Assembly (NCBI GenBank): GCA_963575745.1
Contig: CAUYUJ010014772.1
Coordinates: 72,501-136,500 of the forward strand
Length of the DNA: 64,000 nt
Direction of reading: 5' to 3'
Origin: Prorocentrum cordatum
Lineage: Eukaryota; Sar; Dinophyceae; Prorocentrales; Prorocentraceae
Notes under the pieces: generated by a model
The model's database searches: none
Told to the model about the DNA's origin: nothing
Seen by the model: only the letters and a program-made list of their open reading frames with translations
Shown: positions 17,321-27,568 of the stretch, piece after piece
Numbering within the stretch: position 1 is the stretch's first letter
Layout of the letters: each line of letters opens with the position of its first letter
Translations under genes and position numbers: made by a program

Positions 17321-17934
17321 CTGAATACCGCCGGCCACAACAGATTGACCCCCTTTCCTTGCAGCTCGAGCTTCGAGCCCAGATGATGCGTGGGGCAGCC
17401 GAGATCGCCAGAGACAGCCAGATCTCCAAATCTCCCAAGTCGCTTTCTTTCCCAGCTCACTATCAGAGTTGCGGGAGCACCATCGTCAGCATCAGCATCA
17501 TCTCCTCATCAAACCCCCCTTTCTCTCTTGCACAAAGCACGTCAAATAAGAAGCCGGCATGCCAGCAGGTCTCCGCCGTGAAGTTCTTGCGCCACCATGG
17601 GCCATGGCGGGAGGCGTTGGGGCACTTTGCGAAGCTCAAAGTCGACAAAAGATTTGGCCTTAGATGGCCTACATCACGGCGCGGCGCCTTATCGACTTGG
17701 CGGTGCGCACGCGGGGTTAGCGTGAGGGGGCGGCCTCCTGAGGAGGTGGGAGAGCTCCTGAGAAGACAGGCGGCTGCTTAGAAGCTGACTCCTTCCCGCG
17801 GACCGGCTTCTGATCCCGAGGCGTGGCCCTCCCAGAGCCCGACGATGGCCCCCGCAGGACGAGAACGGCCGAACATGTTCCGCCCACGGGTTGTTACGTT
17901 CGCAGCGCTTGGATGTCGGGGGAAGACGACAAGC

Positions 17935-17958
17935 TCCTCCTCTTCCTCCTCCTACTCG

Positions 17959-18048
<90 letters not shown>

Positions 18049-18310
18049 CTCATTCCTGTTCCTCCTCCTCCTCCTCCTCCTCCTCCTCCTCCTCCTCCTC
18101 CCCCTCTTCCTCCTCCTCGTCCTCCTCCTCCCTCCTGACTGCTGTGGGTTCTCTCTTCGCCCCACCTCCTCTCCTCCCTCCTCCTCCCCTCCTCCTCCTC
18201 CTCCTCCTCCTCCTCCTCCTCCTCCTCCCTCCCTCCCTCCCTCCCCTCCCTCCCTCCCTCCCTCCCTCCCTCCCTCCCTCCCTCCCTCCCTCCCTCCCTC
18301 CCTCCTCCGC
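17935..18310 (+). repeat. (CAT)n, (CCT)n and (CCCT)n microsatellites
   Basis: A run of about 100 bp of nearly pure CAT (17955-18048) is followed by CCT repeats and, at 18225-18303, almost pure CCCT. It directly precedes exon b. Confidence 0.95.
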
Positions 18311-18346
18311 GTGCTCCTCATCCTCCTCGTGCGCGACGCCCGACAG

Positions 18347-18480
18347 AACCGCAGGTGGAACATGGACGACGTGTCCAAGCTGCTGCTGGCCGTGGCGAAG
18401 GCGAGGCCGCGCCGGGGCGCCCAGGGCAGCAGGGACGGCGTGGCCGAGCTCTACAGGCGGTCGCACGAGGCCGCTGCGCG
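18347..18480 (+). CDS. Exon-like segment, possible helical-repeat protein (exon b)
   Basis: After a pyrimidine tract and GACAG (acceptor-like), the sequence reads NRRWNMDDVSKLLLAVAKAR, then GVAELYRRSHEAAAR. The WNMDDVSKLLLAVAK pattern resembles the degenerate helical repeats of FASTK/RAP proteins. The donor side is unclear; no consensus GT follows at once, and dinoflagellates also use GC and GA donors. It is on the same strand as exons a, c and d. Linking them into one gene is inference. Confidence 0.4.
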
Positions 18481-18670
18481 GGAAAGCCCCTCGGATTCTC
18501 GGGGACTCTGCGGTCCGAGGCTATCGGGCGTCTCTGCTCTCGCCCCTGTCGCCTCGCCGCTCGCTCCCCCCCACGGACGAGGTCCTGACCTCTCGGGGAG
18601 TCCGTCGGTTCCCGGAGGCGGAGATCGCGCGCGGGGAGGGAGGAAAACCGCGGCGATGCTCAGCCGGGGG

Positions 18671-18722
18671 GGTTCGAGCGTTTCCGCTGGCTGCCGGAGG
18701 CTTTCCAGCCTCGAGGGGCCCT
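18671..18722 (+). repeat. Dispersed repeat family 2, partial copy
   Basis: The stretch GAGGCTTTCCAGCCTCGAGG and its left flank resemble 55201-55287 (plus) and 51447-51520 (inverted). It is only a partial match. Confidence 0.4.
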
Positions 18723-18904
18723 CTACCAGCTGCGCCCTGTGGCAAGCGTCCGGGGGGGGGGGCCCGAGAATCATCCCGCACGGCGGCCGGGGGACCCGGG
18801 CCGTAGCCCGCGGGCCAGACCGCCTCGCGTCGCGGAGGAGCATCGCTACAGTCAACCTGCACCGCGAGGATGGGCGACCTTTCCAAGGGTACCCCTGCAT
18901 CCGT

Positions 18905-19095
18905 GCCTCCTCCTCCTCCTCCTCCTCCTCCTCCTCCTCCTCCTCCTCCTCCTCCTCCTCCTCCTCCTCCTCCATCTCCTCCTCCTCATCCTCCTCCTCC
19001 TCCTCGAGATCCTCCTCCTTATCCTCCTCCTCCCCCTCCTCCTCCTCCTCCTCCTCTTCTTCCTCCACCTCCACCTCCTCCTCCTCCATCCTTGG
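18905..19095 (+). repeat. (CCT)n microsatellite
   Basis: Almost pure CCT/CTC repeat to about 18970, then interrupted copies. From 19096 to 19480 I see no gene. Confidence 0.95.
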
Positions 19096-19479
19096 CCACG
19101 TTCGTTGGCCGCGCCCCGCTCGAGAAGCTTCGAAGTGGGCGTCCAAGGCCCTGGCGTCCTTATCGCGCATCCAATGTGATACGGGTCGATTGAACAACTG
19201 GTGTGCGGCCACGTTCGGACTCCAGGGACCCTCACCGGGCCCCGGGGGGACCGCCAAAGCACGACTTAGTATATGAGGAGGCGCTTTCCTGAGGAAGAGG
19301 TCCAGCCGGCTGTCTGGGAGTGGCATCTGACAGATAGGGCGATCCAGAGAGGCACGATGGGGCTACAAAGGGCCTCGATGTCGTCAGCAACAACGATAAC
19401 AGAATGATCCTGGCGAAGGACCCAGGCATTTGTCGTTGCGAGTACCGTCGTTGTGAGTGTTGCCTTCGGCGGATCGCTT

Positions 19480-20110
19480 GTTGTGGCCACGAAGCGTGTG
19501 AAGGGCGTGCCGAAACGGGACGGGGCGGCCATGCCGGCGCCGCTATAGATGAAGCCCCCATATGGGGCCATGAAGCGTTTGGTGGCATGCTGGCCATGGC
19601 ACTGAGGCCTTCGGCGGAGCTCTTTAATGGGGCAACGAAACGTGCGAAGGGTGTGCTGACATGGGTGGGGCGGCCGCATGTGGTACACCCCGTGGGGCCT
19701 TCGGTGGAGCTCCTTATGGAGGCACGAAACGTGCAGGGGGGGTGCACACATGGGTGGGGCGGCCGCATATGGTACATCGCCCTGGGGCCTTCGGTGGAGC
19801 CCCCTTATGGGGGCCCGAAACCTGTGAGGGGTGTGCCGCAAAGGGGGTACACCCCCCCGGGGCCTTCGGTGGAGCTCCTTATGGAGCCAAGAACCGTGTA
19901 ATTGGTGTGCCGAAATGGGTGGGGCGGCCGCATGTGATACACCGCCTTGGGGCCTTCGGTGGAGCTCCCTATGGGGGCACGGCACATGAGAGGGGTGCCG
20001 AAATTGGTGGGGCGGCCGCATGTGGTACATCGCCCTGGGGCCTTCGGTGGAGCTTCCCAAGGGGTCACGAAACGTATGAGAGGTGCGCCGACATGGTTGA
20101 CATGTGGAGA
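19480..20110 (+). repeat. Minisatellite of about 76-92 bp, six clear copies
   Basis: Copies are marked by GGGGCCTTCGGTGGAGC at about 19605, 19697, 19785, 19861, 19951 and 20039, each followed by CTTATGG, ACGAAACGTG and GTGGGGCGGCCGCATGTGG. Degenerate copies reach back to about 19480. Both strands are open across the array, so repeated peptides appear in each direction; neither is convincing as a gene. Confidence 0.85.
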
Positions 20111-20269
20111 GCAGAGGCAGGGATGGGAGGAGGGAGGAGCGCGAGGAGGAAGGAAGGAAGGAGACGCGGGGCGCTGTCTCTTCAGAACGTGGACTCCACA
20201 CCACAGGATGGTTTGGAAAAACTGCACTGATAATTCTGAAAGGACCTCTCGCCTTTCGAGGCTCCTTCT

Positions 20270-20415
20270 CTTCCTCCTCCTCCTCCTCCTCCTCCTCCTC
20301 CTCCTCCTCCTCCCCCTCCTCCTCTTCCTCCTCCTCTCCTCCTCCTCCTCCTCCTCCTCCTCCACCTCCTCCTCCTCCTCCTCCCCACCTCCTCCTACTC
20401 CTCCTCCTCCCCCCG
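20270..20415 (+). repeat. (CCT)n microsatellite
   Basis: CTCCTCCTC repeats with a few interruptions. Confidence 0.95.
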
Positions 20416-20744
20416 TGCCTGGGCAGAGGGCCAGGGGAGGCGCAACGAGGGCGTCTCCGCCGACGGCGAACGAGGCCAGCGTGAGGGGGAGCGGCAATTG
20501 GCAGACGGGGTCCCCAGAGAGGGGCCCGCGCCCTTCGGGGGAGGGGGCCGAGGAGGTTCCCCTCTCCGTCTTGGCGGAGGGCCCGCGGGGGAAAGAGCGA
20601 GAGCGGCGGAACGCCGGCGGAGGTGAACAAGAAAAGTGCCTCCCCCCACCGAGGGGTGTCAACATTTTTGCGCGACGGCGAGCAGACGGCGCAGCGGGCC
20701 GAGGTGACCGCGTCGCTGCACCCGTCAGCGCGGCGGGCTGCCCA

Positions 20745-21060
20745 GCGGAGATCATCACCGACTCGCAGTACGTCCAGAATAGCGTGTTGGCCCTACCTGC
20801 CCGCGCCTCGCCACGGGTGTGGCAACACGCAGACCTCTGGGATCTGCCCGCGCCCCATTGCCAGTCGGACTTCGCCACTACGCGGTGGGCCAAGGCGCAC
20901 CTCGACGAAGAGGCGGCGGCGCGGCGCAGGATGTCCGACGAGGTCCAGCTAGGAAGCTGGGTGGCCGCCGATCATTTGGCGGGCGCCGCAGCGACTGCCC
21001 GCTTGCCCGCGGAGCACCTCTCCGTGGCCGCGCTCACGGCACTCCAGACAATGCTGGCCG
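20745..21060 (+). pseudogene. LINE RNase H fragment
   Basis: The frame reads EIITDSQYVQNSVLALPARA, then HADLWDL, then TTRWAKAHLDEEAAARRRMS. This matches the central and C-terminal RNase H pattern of dinoflagellate LINEs: TDSxYV (catalytic Asp), HADLWD and the WxKAHL segment. The final GNxxAD motif is replaced by WVAADHLAGAAA. No RT lies upstream, so it is a stray fragment. The downstream Ala/Arg-rich continuation to about 21530 is not assignable. Confidence 0.5.
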
Positions 21061-21699
21061 CGGCGGAGCTCGAGGCTTTGAAGGCCAACCACGGTAGCAG
21101 CGGGCCGAGCGGCCCCCGCGTGCGCCAGGCCCAGGCGGCGGCAGCCCCAGGAGGCAGACGACGCGGTCGCGGCCGCAGCTGTGGCCCCTCCCGCGGCCGC
21201 CGGCCATGCGCCGCGCCGCGTGGCTGGCGGCGCGCCGCGGCCTGGCGCTGCAGACGCGGCGCGGGCCCTGTTCGCAGGCGGCGGCTGTCGCCCCCACGTG
21301 GTCTCCCAAGGCCCTGGCGGGGTGGCGTGCCTGCGACGCGGGTGCTGGGCGCCGCGGTGGGAGCGCCTCGCGAGCCGGCCCTGCGGCGGGCGCGTCCCAC
21401 TCCTGCAGGCGAAGGCTGTCGGCCTGCTGTTGCCCCCGGCGATGCGCGCAGGGGGGCCGATGCCGAGTGGCGCGCGGCATTGCGGGCGCGCCTGGCCGCG
21501 CGCGAGGCTCCCAGGCGACCCAGAGGATGACCTCGCTGTGCGCAGGGCGCGGTGGGCGCCCGGGCCTCGTGTTTCCTTGCCCCCCCGTCTTCTTTCTCCA
21601 TCTCCTTCTCCCCCCGCTGCCTCTGCATGGGCTCTGCATGGATGCCAGAAACGTGTAAACATCTCTGTGCTCAAGCTTTCGGGAGCTGGCCGTCGCAAG

Positions 21700-22340
21700 A
21701 CTTCCGACGACGTGTATGTTCTCTTGCGTGGGCCCCCGAAGGTCTCAAGCCTTCCGCTATGCCAGCTTTTCATCCCGAGTCGTTGTGTTGGCGGTCTCGG
21801 GGCCCGATGAGGGCGCCCCGGTGCCGGAAGGGATCGAAACCGTCCGCCACGATGTGCTCATGGCGCGAAGGTGCCAGGGTCTCGTGAAGGATCCTGTCCC
21901 AGGGAACCAGGACGGTGCAAGGTCTGGCGGGAGAAAAGACTGCACAGTGGTAAGCTATGCCAAGAAACACCCTGCTTGTTTCCAGGGTGCCCTGGGTTTC
22001 TTGGGTTCCGATGGTTCTGCGATGGAGAGCGTAAAGTTCCCACGCCAGAAAGCAGTGGACGTCCTGGGTCTCAGGGTTGGGTTTCTTATGGAAGGTTATT
22101 GTGGTCGAGCGCCTACGGTATGGAGAGCGTTTCGATTCAACCCACAAGTTACACTCTTCCTGGCCGTGCTAAATGTCCCGGTTCCCTGGCATCCGCTGGC
22201 GTCAGTGCTTCAATCCGCGGCCCCAGAAGTGCCCCGCTTGCCCAGGGGTAGTGCTTCGTCCAGGTCCGTTTCCTGATAACCCTGGGGCCCGATGACGCCC
22301 CCCGGGGTCAGAATCGAGGACCAAAACTTCAGATTGAAAA
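21700..22340 (+). repeat. Dispersed repeat family 3 (GGGGCCCGATGA motif)
   Basis: Two loosely similar blocks carry GGGGCCCGATGAGGGCGCC (21802) and GGGGCCCGATGACGCCCCC (22285). A related block lies at 51950-52000 (TTTTTCATCCTGAGCC, GGGGCCCGGCAAGG). No gene was recognised here. Confidence 0.4.
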
Positions 22341-22761
22341 GGTCATCTCGTCGAAGATTTCGGCCCATGGTTTGCCAGAGCCCCTGTTTTTGGGGCCCCG
22401 AGATGAAGTGTTCATTCCGCCGAGCGGGATCTCTGTGCGGCCTCTTAGGCTGGGCTCTGTTCCCACATGGCGTTGGCGTATGGCTAGTTGTGATGGTGGA
22501 GAGAAGATTGCAAACGACAACACCAACAACAAGACCAGAACCTAATCTGACACAGCATAAAATAGCACAACAGAGTGTAACAAACACACCATAGCACCAT
22601 AGCATAACATTACACCAACAAGCTCCAAGCGGGCATACACAGCAAATAAAGCGCAGCAAGTATATTTGCGTTTGGGAAGAAAGAGTGAGTGGCTGGGAAC
22701 CGAGGCTCGCTGAGGTAAAGGGCCCGTGCTGGCCAGGGCCTCTCCATCTCCCCCCGGGCAG

Positions 22762-22816
22762 GTCCTGCCGGTGAAGTTGTCGGAGTTCTCCAGCGTCCAG
22801 CTGATCAAGGCCCCGG
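22762..22816 (+). CDS. Short exon-like segment (exon c)
   Basis: After a C-rich tract and GGGCAG, 55 bp read VLPVKLSEFSSVQLIKAP and are followed by a GT (22817). The SEFSSVQLIKA pattern is like the helix starts of FASTK-type repeats. It is short, so the call is weak; it gains a little weight from lying between exons b and d. Confidence 0.3.
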
Positions 22817-22964
22817 GTGGGAGGGAGGTGAAGCTCGAGGGGAGGAGGCGGAAGAGGGACCCTCTCCTTCGGCGAAGGTTCGGGGAGAGGGGCTGGTCAC
22901 TAGTGGCACCAGTCAACCGTGGCAGGTTTGTTTTCAGCGTGTTTTCGGGCGGGGGATGGAGGGA

Positions 22965-23050
22965 TAGGAGGAGGAGCAGGAGGAGGAGGAGGAGGAGGAG
23001 GAGGAGGAGGAGGAGCAGGAGCAGGAGGAGGAGGAGGAGGAGGAGGAGAA
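22965..23050 (+). repeat. (GGA)n microsatellite
   Basis: GGAGGAGGA repeats with a few GGAGCA units. Confidence 0.95.
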
Positions 23051-23334
23051 AGAAGAACAGCTGCGGTATCTTGTGGTGTCGGCGGTGTGGGTCTTGGCGC
23101 GTTCGGGCCTCCAGGCTCCAGGAAATTCGAAGAGTCTTGCGCGTCCCCACCCACAAGCCAGAGTGGGAGGTAGAAGACCATCAACAAGCTCGCGCAAGAA
23201 AGGGCAGCTCCTCCTAGGCATCAAAGCATGACCCCTGGTGAGTTCCTGAGATTTTCTCAGGTCCCCGTAGTGCGTGGGGATCAGGACCGCAGGTTCGCAG
23301 TCGTTCGCGGAAGTGGAAGAAGAGGCGGACGGCA

Positions 23335-23560
23335 GGCATGGGAGCAGGGTAAGGAGGAGGGCGGATCAGCAGGAGACGGAGGAGGGAGAAAGAGGACAAG
23401 GAGAACGAGAAGGACCTGGCGGAGGAGCAGTAGGGACGAGGAAGAGGCAGTGGGGGAGAAGGAGAAGGAGAGGGATAGGGTCAAGGAGGGAGGAGGGAGG
23501 AGAGAGGAGGTAGCAGGTAGCAGGGAGGCGGGAGGAGGGAGGAGGAGGGAGGAGGGATAA
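23335..23560 (+). repeat. GA-rich tract
   Basis: Interrupted GGA/GAGAA repeats; no gene seen from 23051 to 23740. Confidence 0.8.
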
Positions 23561-23744
23561 TCCAGCGGTGGCCGCGAGGGCGCCCCAAGAAGCCCCTCAA
23601 CAAAGGCATAAAAACAGGTTGCTCGAACCTCGATCCGAGGAGCTCTGGGCTCTTCCTTTCCTCCTCCGCATCTTCCATTGTTTAGTATCAATGCTCAATG
23701 CTCAATGGTGCTCTTACCTTATTGTATGTTGTTCTCCTCCTCCC

Positions 23745-23828
23745 TTCCCTCCCTCTCCCTCCCTCCCTCACTCCCTCCCTCGCCCCCTCCCTCCCCCTCT
23801 CCCTCCCTCCCTCCCTCCCTCCCCCGAG
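23745..23828 (+). repeat. (CCCT)n tract
   Basis: TCCCTCCCTCC repeats leading into the acceptor-like CCAG of exon d. Confidence 0.9.
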
Positions 23829-23832
23829 CCAG

Positions 23833-24014
23833 GTGCTGCTCGCCATCGGGCAGGCGGCGGAGTGCCGACCGCTGATGGAGGCCGTCGCGCTGCACGCGGC
23901 CGAGACGCGGCTGGGGCCCGAGCTGCCGGCGCAGCAGGTGCAGCTGCTGACGCAGGGGCTCGTGCCGCTGGGCGGAGGGCACGCCGCGGTGGTGAAGGCC
24001 GGCGGCGGCGAACA
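23833..24014 (+). CDS. Exon-like segment, possible helical-repeat protein (exon d)
   Basis: After CCCCCGAGCCAG the sequence reads VLLAIGQAAECRPLMEAVAL, then HAAETRLGPELPAQQVQLLT and QGLVPLGGGHAAVVKAGGG, and meets a GT (24015) at the start of a CTC tract. Length (182 bp), flanks and amphipathic helix pairs (LMEAVALHAAE; PAQQVQLLTQGLVPLG) are exon-like and suit a FASTK/octotricopeptide-like repeat. It is the best of the four islands. LINE A inserted 48 bp downstream, inside the presumed intron. Confidence 0.45.
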
Positions 24015-24018
24015 GTCT

Positions 24019-24060
24019 TCCTCCTCCTCCTCCTCCTCCTCCTCCTCCTCCTCCTCCTCC
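24019..24060 (+). repeat. (CTC)n microsatellite, LINE A insertion site
   Basis: A pure CTC/CCT run that abuts the spliced leader of LINE A. Confidence 0.9.
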
Positions 24061-24061
24061 T

Positions 24062-24083
24062 TCCGTAGCCATTTTGGCTCAAG
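24062..24083 (+). other. Dinoflagellate spliced-leader relic (22 nt, exact)
   Basis: The 22 bases TCCGTAGCC...TTTTGGCTCAAG equal the dinoflagellate spliced leader exactly, with T at the variable first position. A copy in genomic DNA at the head of a LINE means that a trans-spliced mRNA was reverse transcribed and inserted. Absence of decay in the SL contrasts with frameshifts in the LINE body. Confidence 0.95.
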
Positions 24084-24248
24084 GCTAAACCTAGTGAAGG
24101 GTCGGTGACCCGAGCATCTGGGATTAGCTTTGGCCTATCCGTCGCTGTCTCTCGAGCGCCTGGCGTCCGGCGCTTTGCTTTTCACTGTCTGGGCTGCTGC
24201 CCCACCTACATATCCATTGTCCGACCGCACCCTCGGTCCGACTCTTTC

Positions 24249-25637
24249 ATGCGATGCCGGCTGCTGCTGCTCGCACTGGTGAGCCCGCTGAACGTGAGTT
24301 ATCCACAGAACGGGCTGATTCCAGTCAATCTGAGGAGCGAGTCACTTCCCGGAGCAACGGAAGTGCCCGCCGCCAGGGCCGCCGCTCCGAGCGTTGGGCA
24401 CGCGCTGCCGCTGCAGGCGACGACCAGCGCCGCGCCGCAGCACGCCCAACCCGTACATCGATGCCCCATCAAGCCCAAAGAACCTACCAGCCCCATGCCT
24501 GGCCAGCTCGGCCCACCGGAACACTTCCGTATGGACGCAGGCGAGGCTTCGCGACCATGGCCTGCGAGCCAGTCACCTGCGACGTTCCCCTCTCAGGAAG
24601 AGGCCCAACGACAACGGCACCTCTCCAGCCAAGCACCCGACGCGTGGGCCGCTGCAGCGCGCGAGCGTGGACTCCCGGGACCGGCAGGGGATGCCGCAGG
24701 TTCTTGCCCCACGCCAGCGCCAGGCCCCAGCCCACATGATGTTGGCTCAGCGCAGCTTCGGGCCATCATGGACCAGGCCCTTCGAGCTACTCAACCAAAG
24801 CTCCAGGAGATGTGCGCCACGGTCTGCGCCGCCGCCACGCAAGAGGCCCAAACAGCCATCACGCACATCAACAGCGTCGCAGCTCAGCAGACCCCCCGCC
24901 TCGACGGCCACGAAAAGGAGATGAACGAACTACAACGGCGACGGCGTGACGCGGAGGCTGAACAGCAGCGCACACGAGCGGCCATCGAGCGCATCGAGGC
25001 TACCCTCGCCATGTCCGAGGCCCAGCTGCCCGCCATGGACCTGTCCCGCATCGCGGACTACGACCGCGAGCCCATACCGACACTCTTCTCCATCGGGTGC
25101 CAATCCAACATCTCCCCAGCGGAGGTCTTCACTTCATGCCAGAACTGGTTCACAGCAGCCGGCATCAACAACTCCATGGTCAAACTCCTCAGCGAAGTAC
25201 CTGCGCGCCGACATCAATTACAAGTCCTTCACGGAGACGCTGAGGCCATCCCTCGGGCCATGGCCCTGGCTCGGAACCTCCGGGTCCCCGGCGGATACAG
25301 GACGTCCCAGGGCACCAACGCTCAGGGCCAGCGAGCCCCTCTATTTGTCAGCGGGGATAAGGCGCCCAAACAAATACGCTGCGAGATCCAAACCAAACGC
25401 CTCACCCAACTCCTTGAGACGGCGCACCCACAACAGCACTGGAGAAGCTGGAAGGACAGAGGGCAAATCAAAATGGATGGCGTACCCTTGGTACGAGTCG
25501 AGGTGCAAGGACTTCGGGAACGCCCCAAACTCAGATGGAATCCCAGGGCGAATGGCGCAGCCCACATCGACCAGGACCGCATCGAGCGGCAGTTCATGGA
25601 CGCTTTCTACGCGGAGGATAACATACAGTGGACCTAA
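24249..25637 (+). CDS. LINE A ORF1 protein
   Basis: The first in-frame ATG after the SL gives 462 aa; the frame is open but ATG-less from just after the SL. A Pro/Ala/Gln-rich N-terminal part is followed by a long coiled coil (about 215-275: NELQRRRRDAEAEQQRTRAA, IERIEATLAM) and a C-terminal domain with LFVSGDKAPKQIRCEIQTKR and VPLVRVEVQGLRERPKLRWN, a pattern shared by dinoflagellate LINE ORF1 proteins. The expected role is RNA binding and chaperoning in the LINE ribonucleoprotein. Around 25130-25260 the fit to the family weakens (CQNWFTAAGINNSMVKLLSE), which may hide compensating indels. The stop is at 25635-25637. Confidence 0.65.
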   Translation: MRCRLLLLALVSPLNVSYPQNGLIPVNLRSESLPGATEVPAARAAAPSVGHALPLQATTSAAPQHAQPVHRCPIKPKEPTSPMPGQLGPPEHFRMDAGEASRPWPASQSPATFPSQEEAQRQRHLSSQAPDAWAAAARERGLPGPAGDAAGSCPTPAPGPSPHDVGSAQLRAIMDQALRATQPKLQEMCATVCAAATQEAQTAITHINSVAAQQTPRLDGHEKEMNELQRRRRDAEAEQQRTRAAIERIEATLAMSEAQLPAMDLSRIADYDREPIPTLFSIGCQSNISPAEVFTSCQNWFTAAGINNSMVKLLSEVPARRHQLQVLHGDAEAIPRAMALARNLRVPGGYRTSQGTNAQGQRAPLFVSGDKAPKQIRCEIQTKRLTQLLETAHPQQHWRSWKDRGQIKMDGVPLVRVEVQGLRERPKLRWNPRANGAAHIDQDRIERQFMDAFYAEDNIQWT

Positions 25638-25659
25638 CACTCGCTGGGCCGCATGGCCT

Positions 25660-27568
25660 GCAGCGCCCCCGGCTGCGGCGCCGAGCGCCACCCCGGTAGC
25701 TTGGAATGCACGCGGCCCCCTCTGCGTCAAGCACAAAGGACGCCATCGTAAACGGAAGCTACTCGAGTCCTTCATGCGCCAGGGTGCCATCATCATGACT
25801 CAAGAACTTCATGGCTCTGCTGTCCGGCTTCGGCTCGCCATGCAGCGCGCCCCCTACCCGTGCGAGTTCTTCGTCCGAGGGCAGCTCGCCTGCTGAAGGC
25901 GGCATAGCATTTCTTGCCCCACGGGCTCGTGCACTCTGCAGGCCTACCCAGCGTCCGCCAGCGATGTCAGACTCGAGCTCTTCTTCTTCGACTTGTGTGC
26001 CCACCTCGTCCTCTTCTTCCTCGTCCTCGTCTTCCTCCTCTACTCCGTCTCGCCCGAGCGCAGTTGCCGGGGAGGCTGGCGATGAGAACGTGGCCGCCTC
26101 CGATCACGCCCACGACGCTGACGACGCTTCAGGCAAGGACTTCGCCATCAACAACCATCTGGTATTTTTCAACAGCAAGGCGGTGCCCGCCGGCAACTTC
26201 ACCTACAAATTTGGCATACTTGTCTCCGGCCGCGCGGCCATGCTCACCTGCGCGGACATCTCCAAGGGCATCACCGCCAAGCTCCTCAACGCGCACAATT
26301 ACAATTGGGACGAATCGCACTTCAGCGCCATCGCCGCCAAGATGGGCGAAGCGCACGCAAAGGCACATCCGGAGTCCCACGAAGAGCATCACCGCTACTC
26401 TGTCGCCATCGGCGACTTCAACATATCAGATCAGCCAGTCTACTCCTACGACACACCCACTGCCACGTGGTCGGCTGCCACGCCACACGCCAGAGCTGAT
26501 GGCAATGCCAACGCTTGGAGACAACTGTTCCGGACTATGACAGAATTCCCTACTGGACAGCCGACGCGGTTCTCCAAGGCTACGCGCACGGCGTCTGCGA
26601 TCGACAGGGCCTTCATCTCCACCGATGAGCACGCCTTGCTGCACAATGACATATCCTATGAGATTAACCGGGAGGCCGTTGCCCTTTCCAACGCTCGTCT
26701 CAGTGACCATGCTCTCGTCGTCCTCCGGCTCAGGGAAACCACGGTCAAGCCCCTCGGCGAGCGCGCAATGCCGTCTCTCATCTTCAAGATGCCGCGCTAT
26801 CGGCACCATAACGAGACCTTTTACAACCTCTCTTCGATCCAGCACATGGGAGTTGAAGGACGATGGAGAGCTACGAAGATTCTCATGCGGGAGGCCGCCC
26901 GCCTTACCCGCGACGAGGCCCAGCAGTGCCGCAAGGACGACATTTCCGACTTCGCCCGGCAGGGCCGCCTCATCACTGCCCGGGCTATCTCCCGAGCGGT
27001 CTGGCAGAACAACACCCCCACTGCCGAGCTCCTGATCGCCACCACGACTTTGGGCAAGGAGCAGCTGCTGATCCATGACACCATGGTGGCCCTGCTGGAC
27101 CCGCGGGCGTTTGCGAATCCATCCCGCCGCCTCCACCAAGAGAGGGCCGACAAACGCCAAGCGATGGCCCGGGCCCAGGCTAATCGAAGTTCCCGGGGAT
27201 CAGATCAGGACTTCTGGAAAAAGCAGCAACGGGCCATTCAAAGCCGCGCCCAACTATGGTCCTCTTTTCGCCCCCACCTGATCTTGAAAGGTATCCGGAT
27301 TCATCCCGAAGGCTCCCAGGAACCTGGGGTAGCCCGATCTCCTGCGGCTATGGCCCGCGCTCTTCAGGAACACTGGAAGCCCATCGTCGGGATCGCGCGT
27401 GGACGAGGAGGCGGTCGAGGCGCACCTGAGCGAGCACCTCCCTCGCTTCGAACCCGCCGACCTGCCCGCCCCCACGGAACACCAGCTGAGGCGAGCTTTA
27501 GAGCGTGCCCGCCCGTCGGCACCCGGTCCAGACCAGCTGCCCCACGCTGCTTGGGCGGCCACCCCTGA
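25660..27568 (+). pseudogene. LINE A ORF2, endonuclease part
   Basis: An opening piece in one frame has CSAPGCG and then KLLESFMRQGAIIMTQELHG, the start of an EEP nuclease (QELHG carries the catalytic Glu). The frame changes near 25890 and goes on: EGGIAFLAPRA, a Ser-rich insertion (about 25970-26060), LNAHNYNW, then VAIGDFNISD, SAIDRAFIS and LSDHALVV. These are the classic LINE endonuclease motifs (N, GDFN, S-x-D, SDH). The linker to RT follows (PSLIFKMPRYRHHNETFYNL, then a long helical region). The nuclease nicks target DNA to prime reverse transcription. Only the frame break and the Ser-rich insertion argue against function. Confidence 0.75.

Larger units (their letters stand above)
15400..17700 (+). 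mobile_element. Degenerate LINE relic (ORF1 and endonuclease)
   Basis: A chain of frameshifted pieces in dinoflagellate LINE order: a coiled-coil ORF1 (15537-15761), an RNA-binding-like segment, then an apurinic/EEP endonuclease. No RT is left before the microsatellite at 17.9 kb. It has several stops and frameshifts and cannot be active. Confidence 0.6.

Noticed and set aside
25811-26060. Ser-rich start of a separate gene at 25811
   Set aside because: EGGIAFLAPR just downstream is endonuclease sequence of LINE A, so this is ORF2 with a frame break and a Ser-rich insertion.
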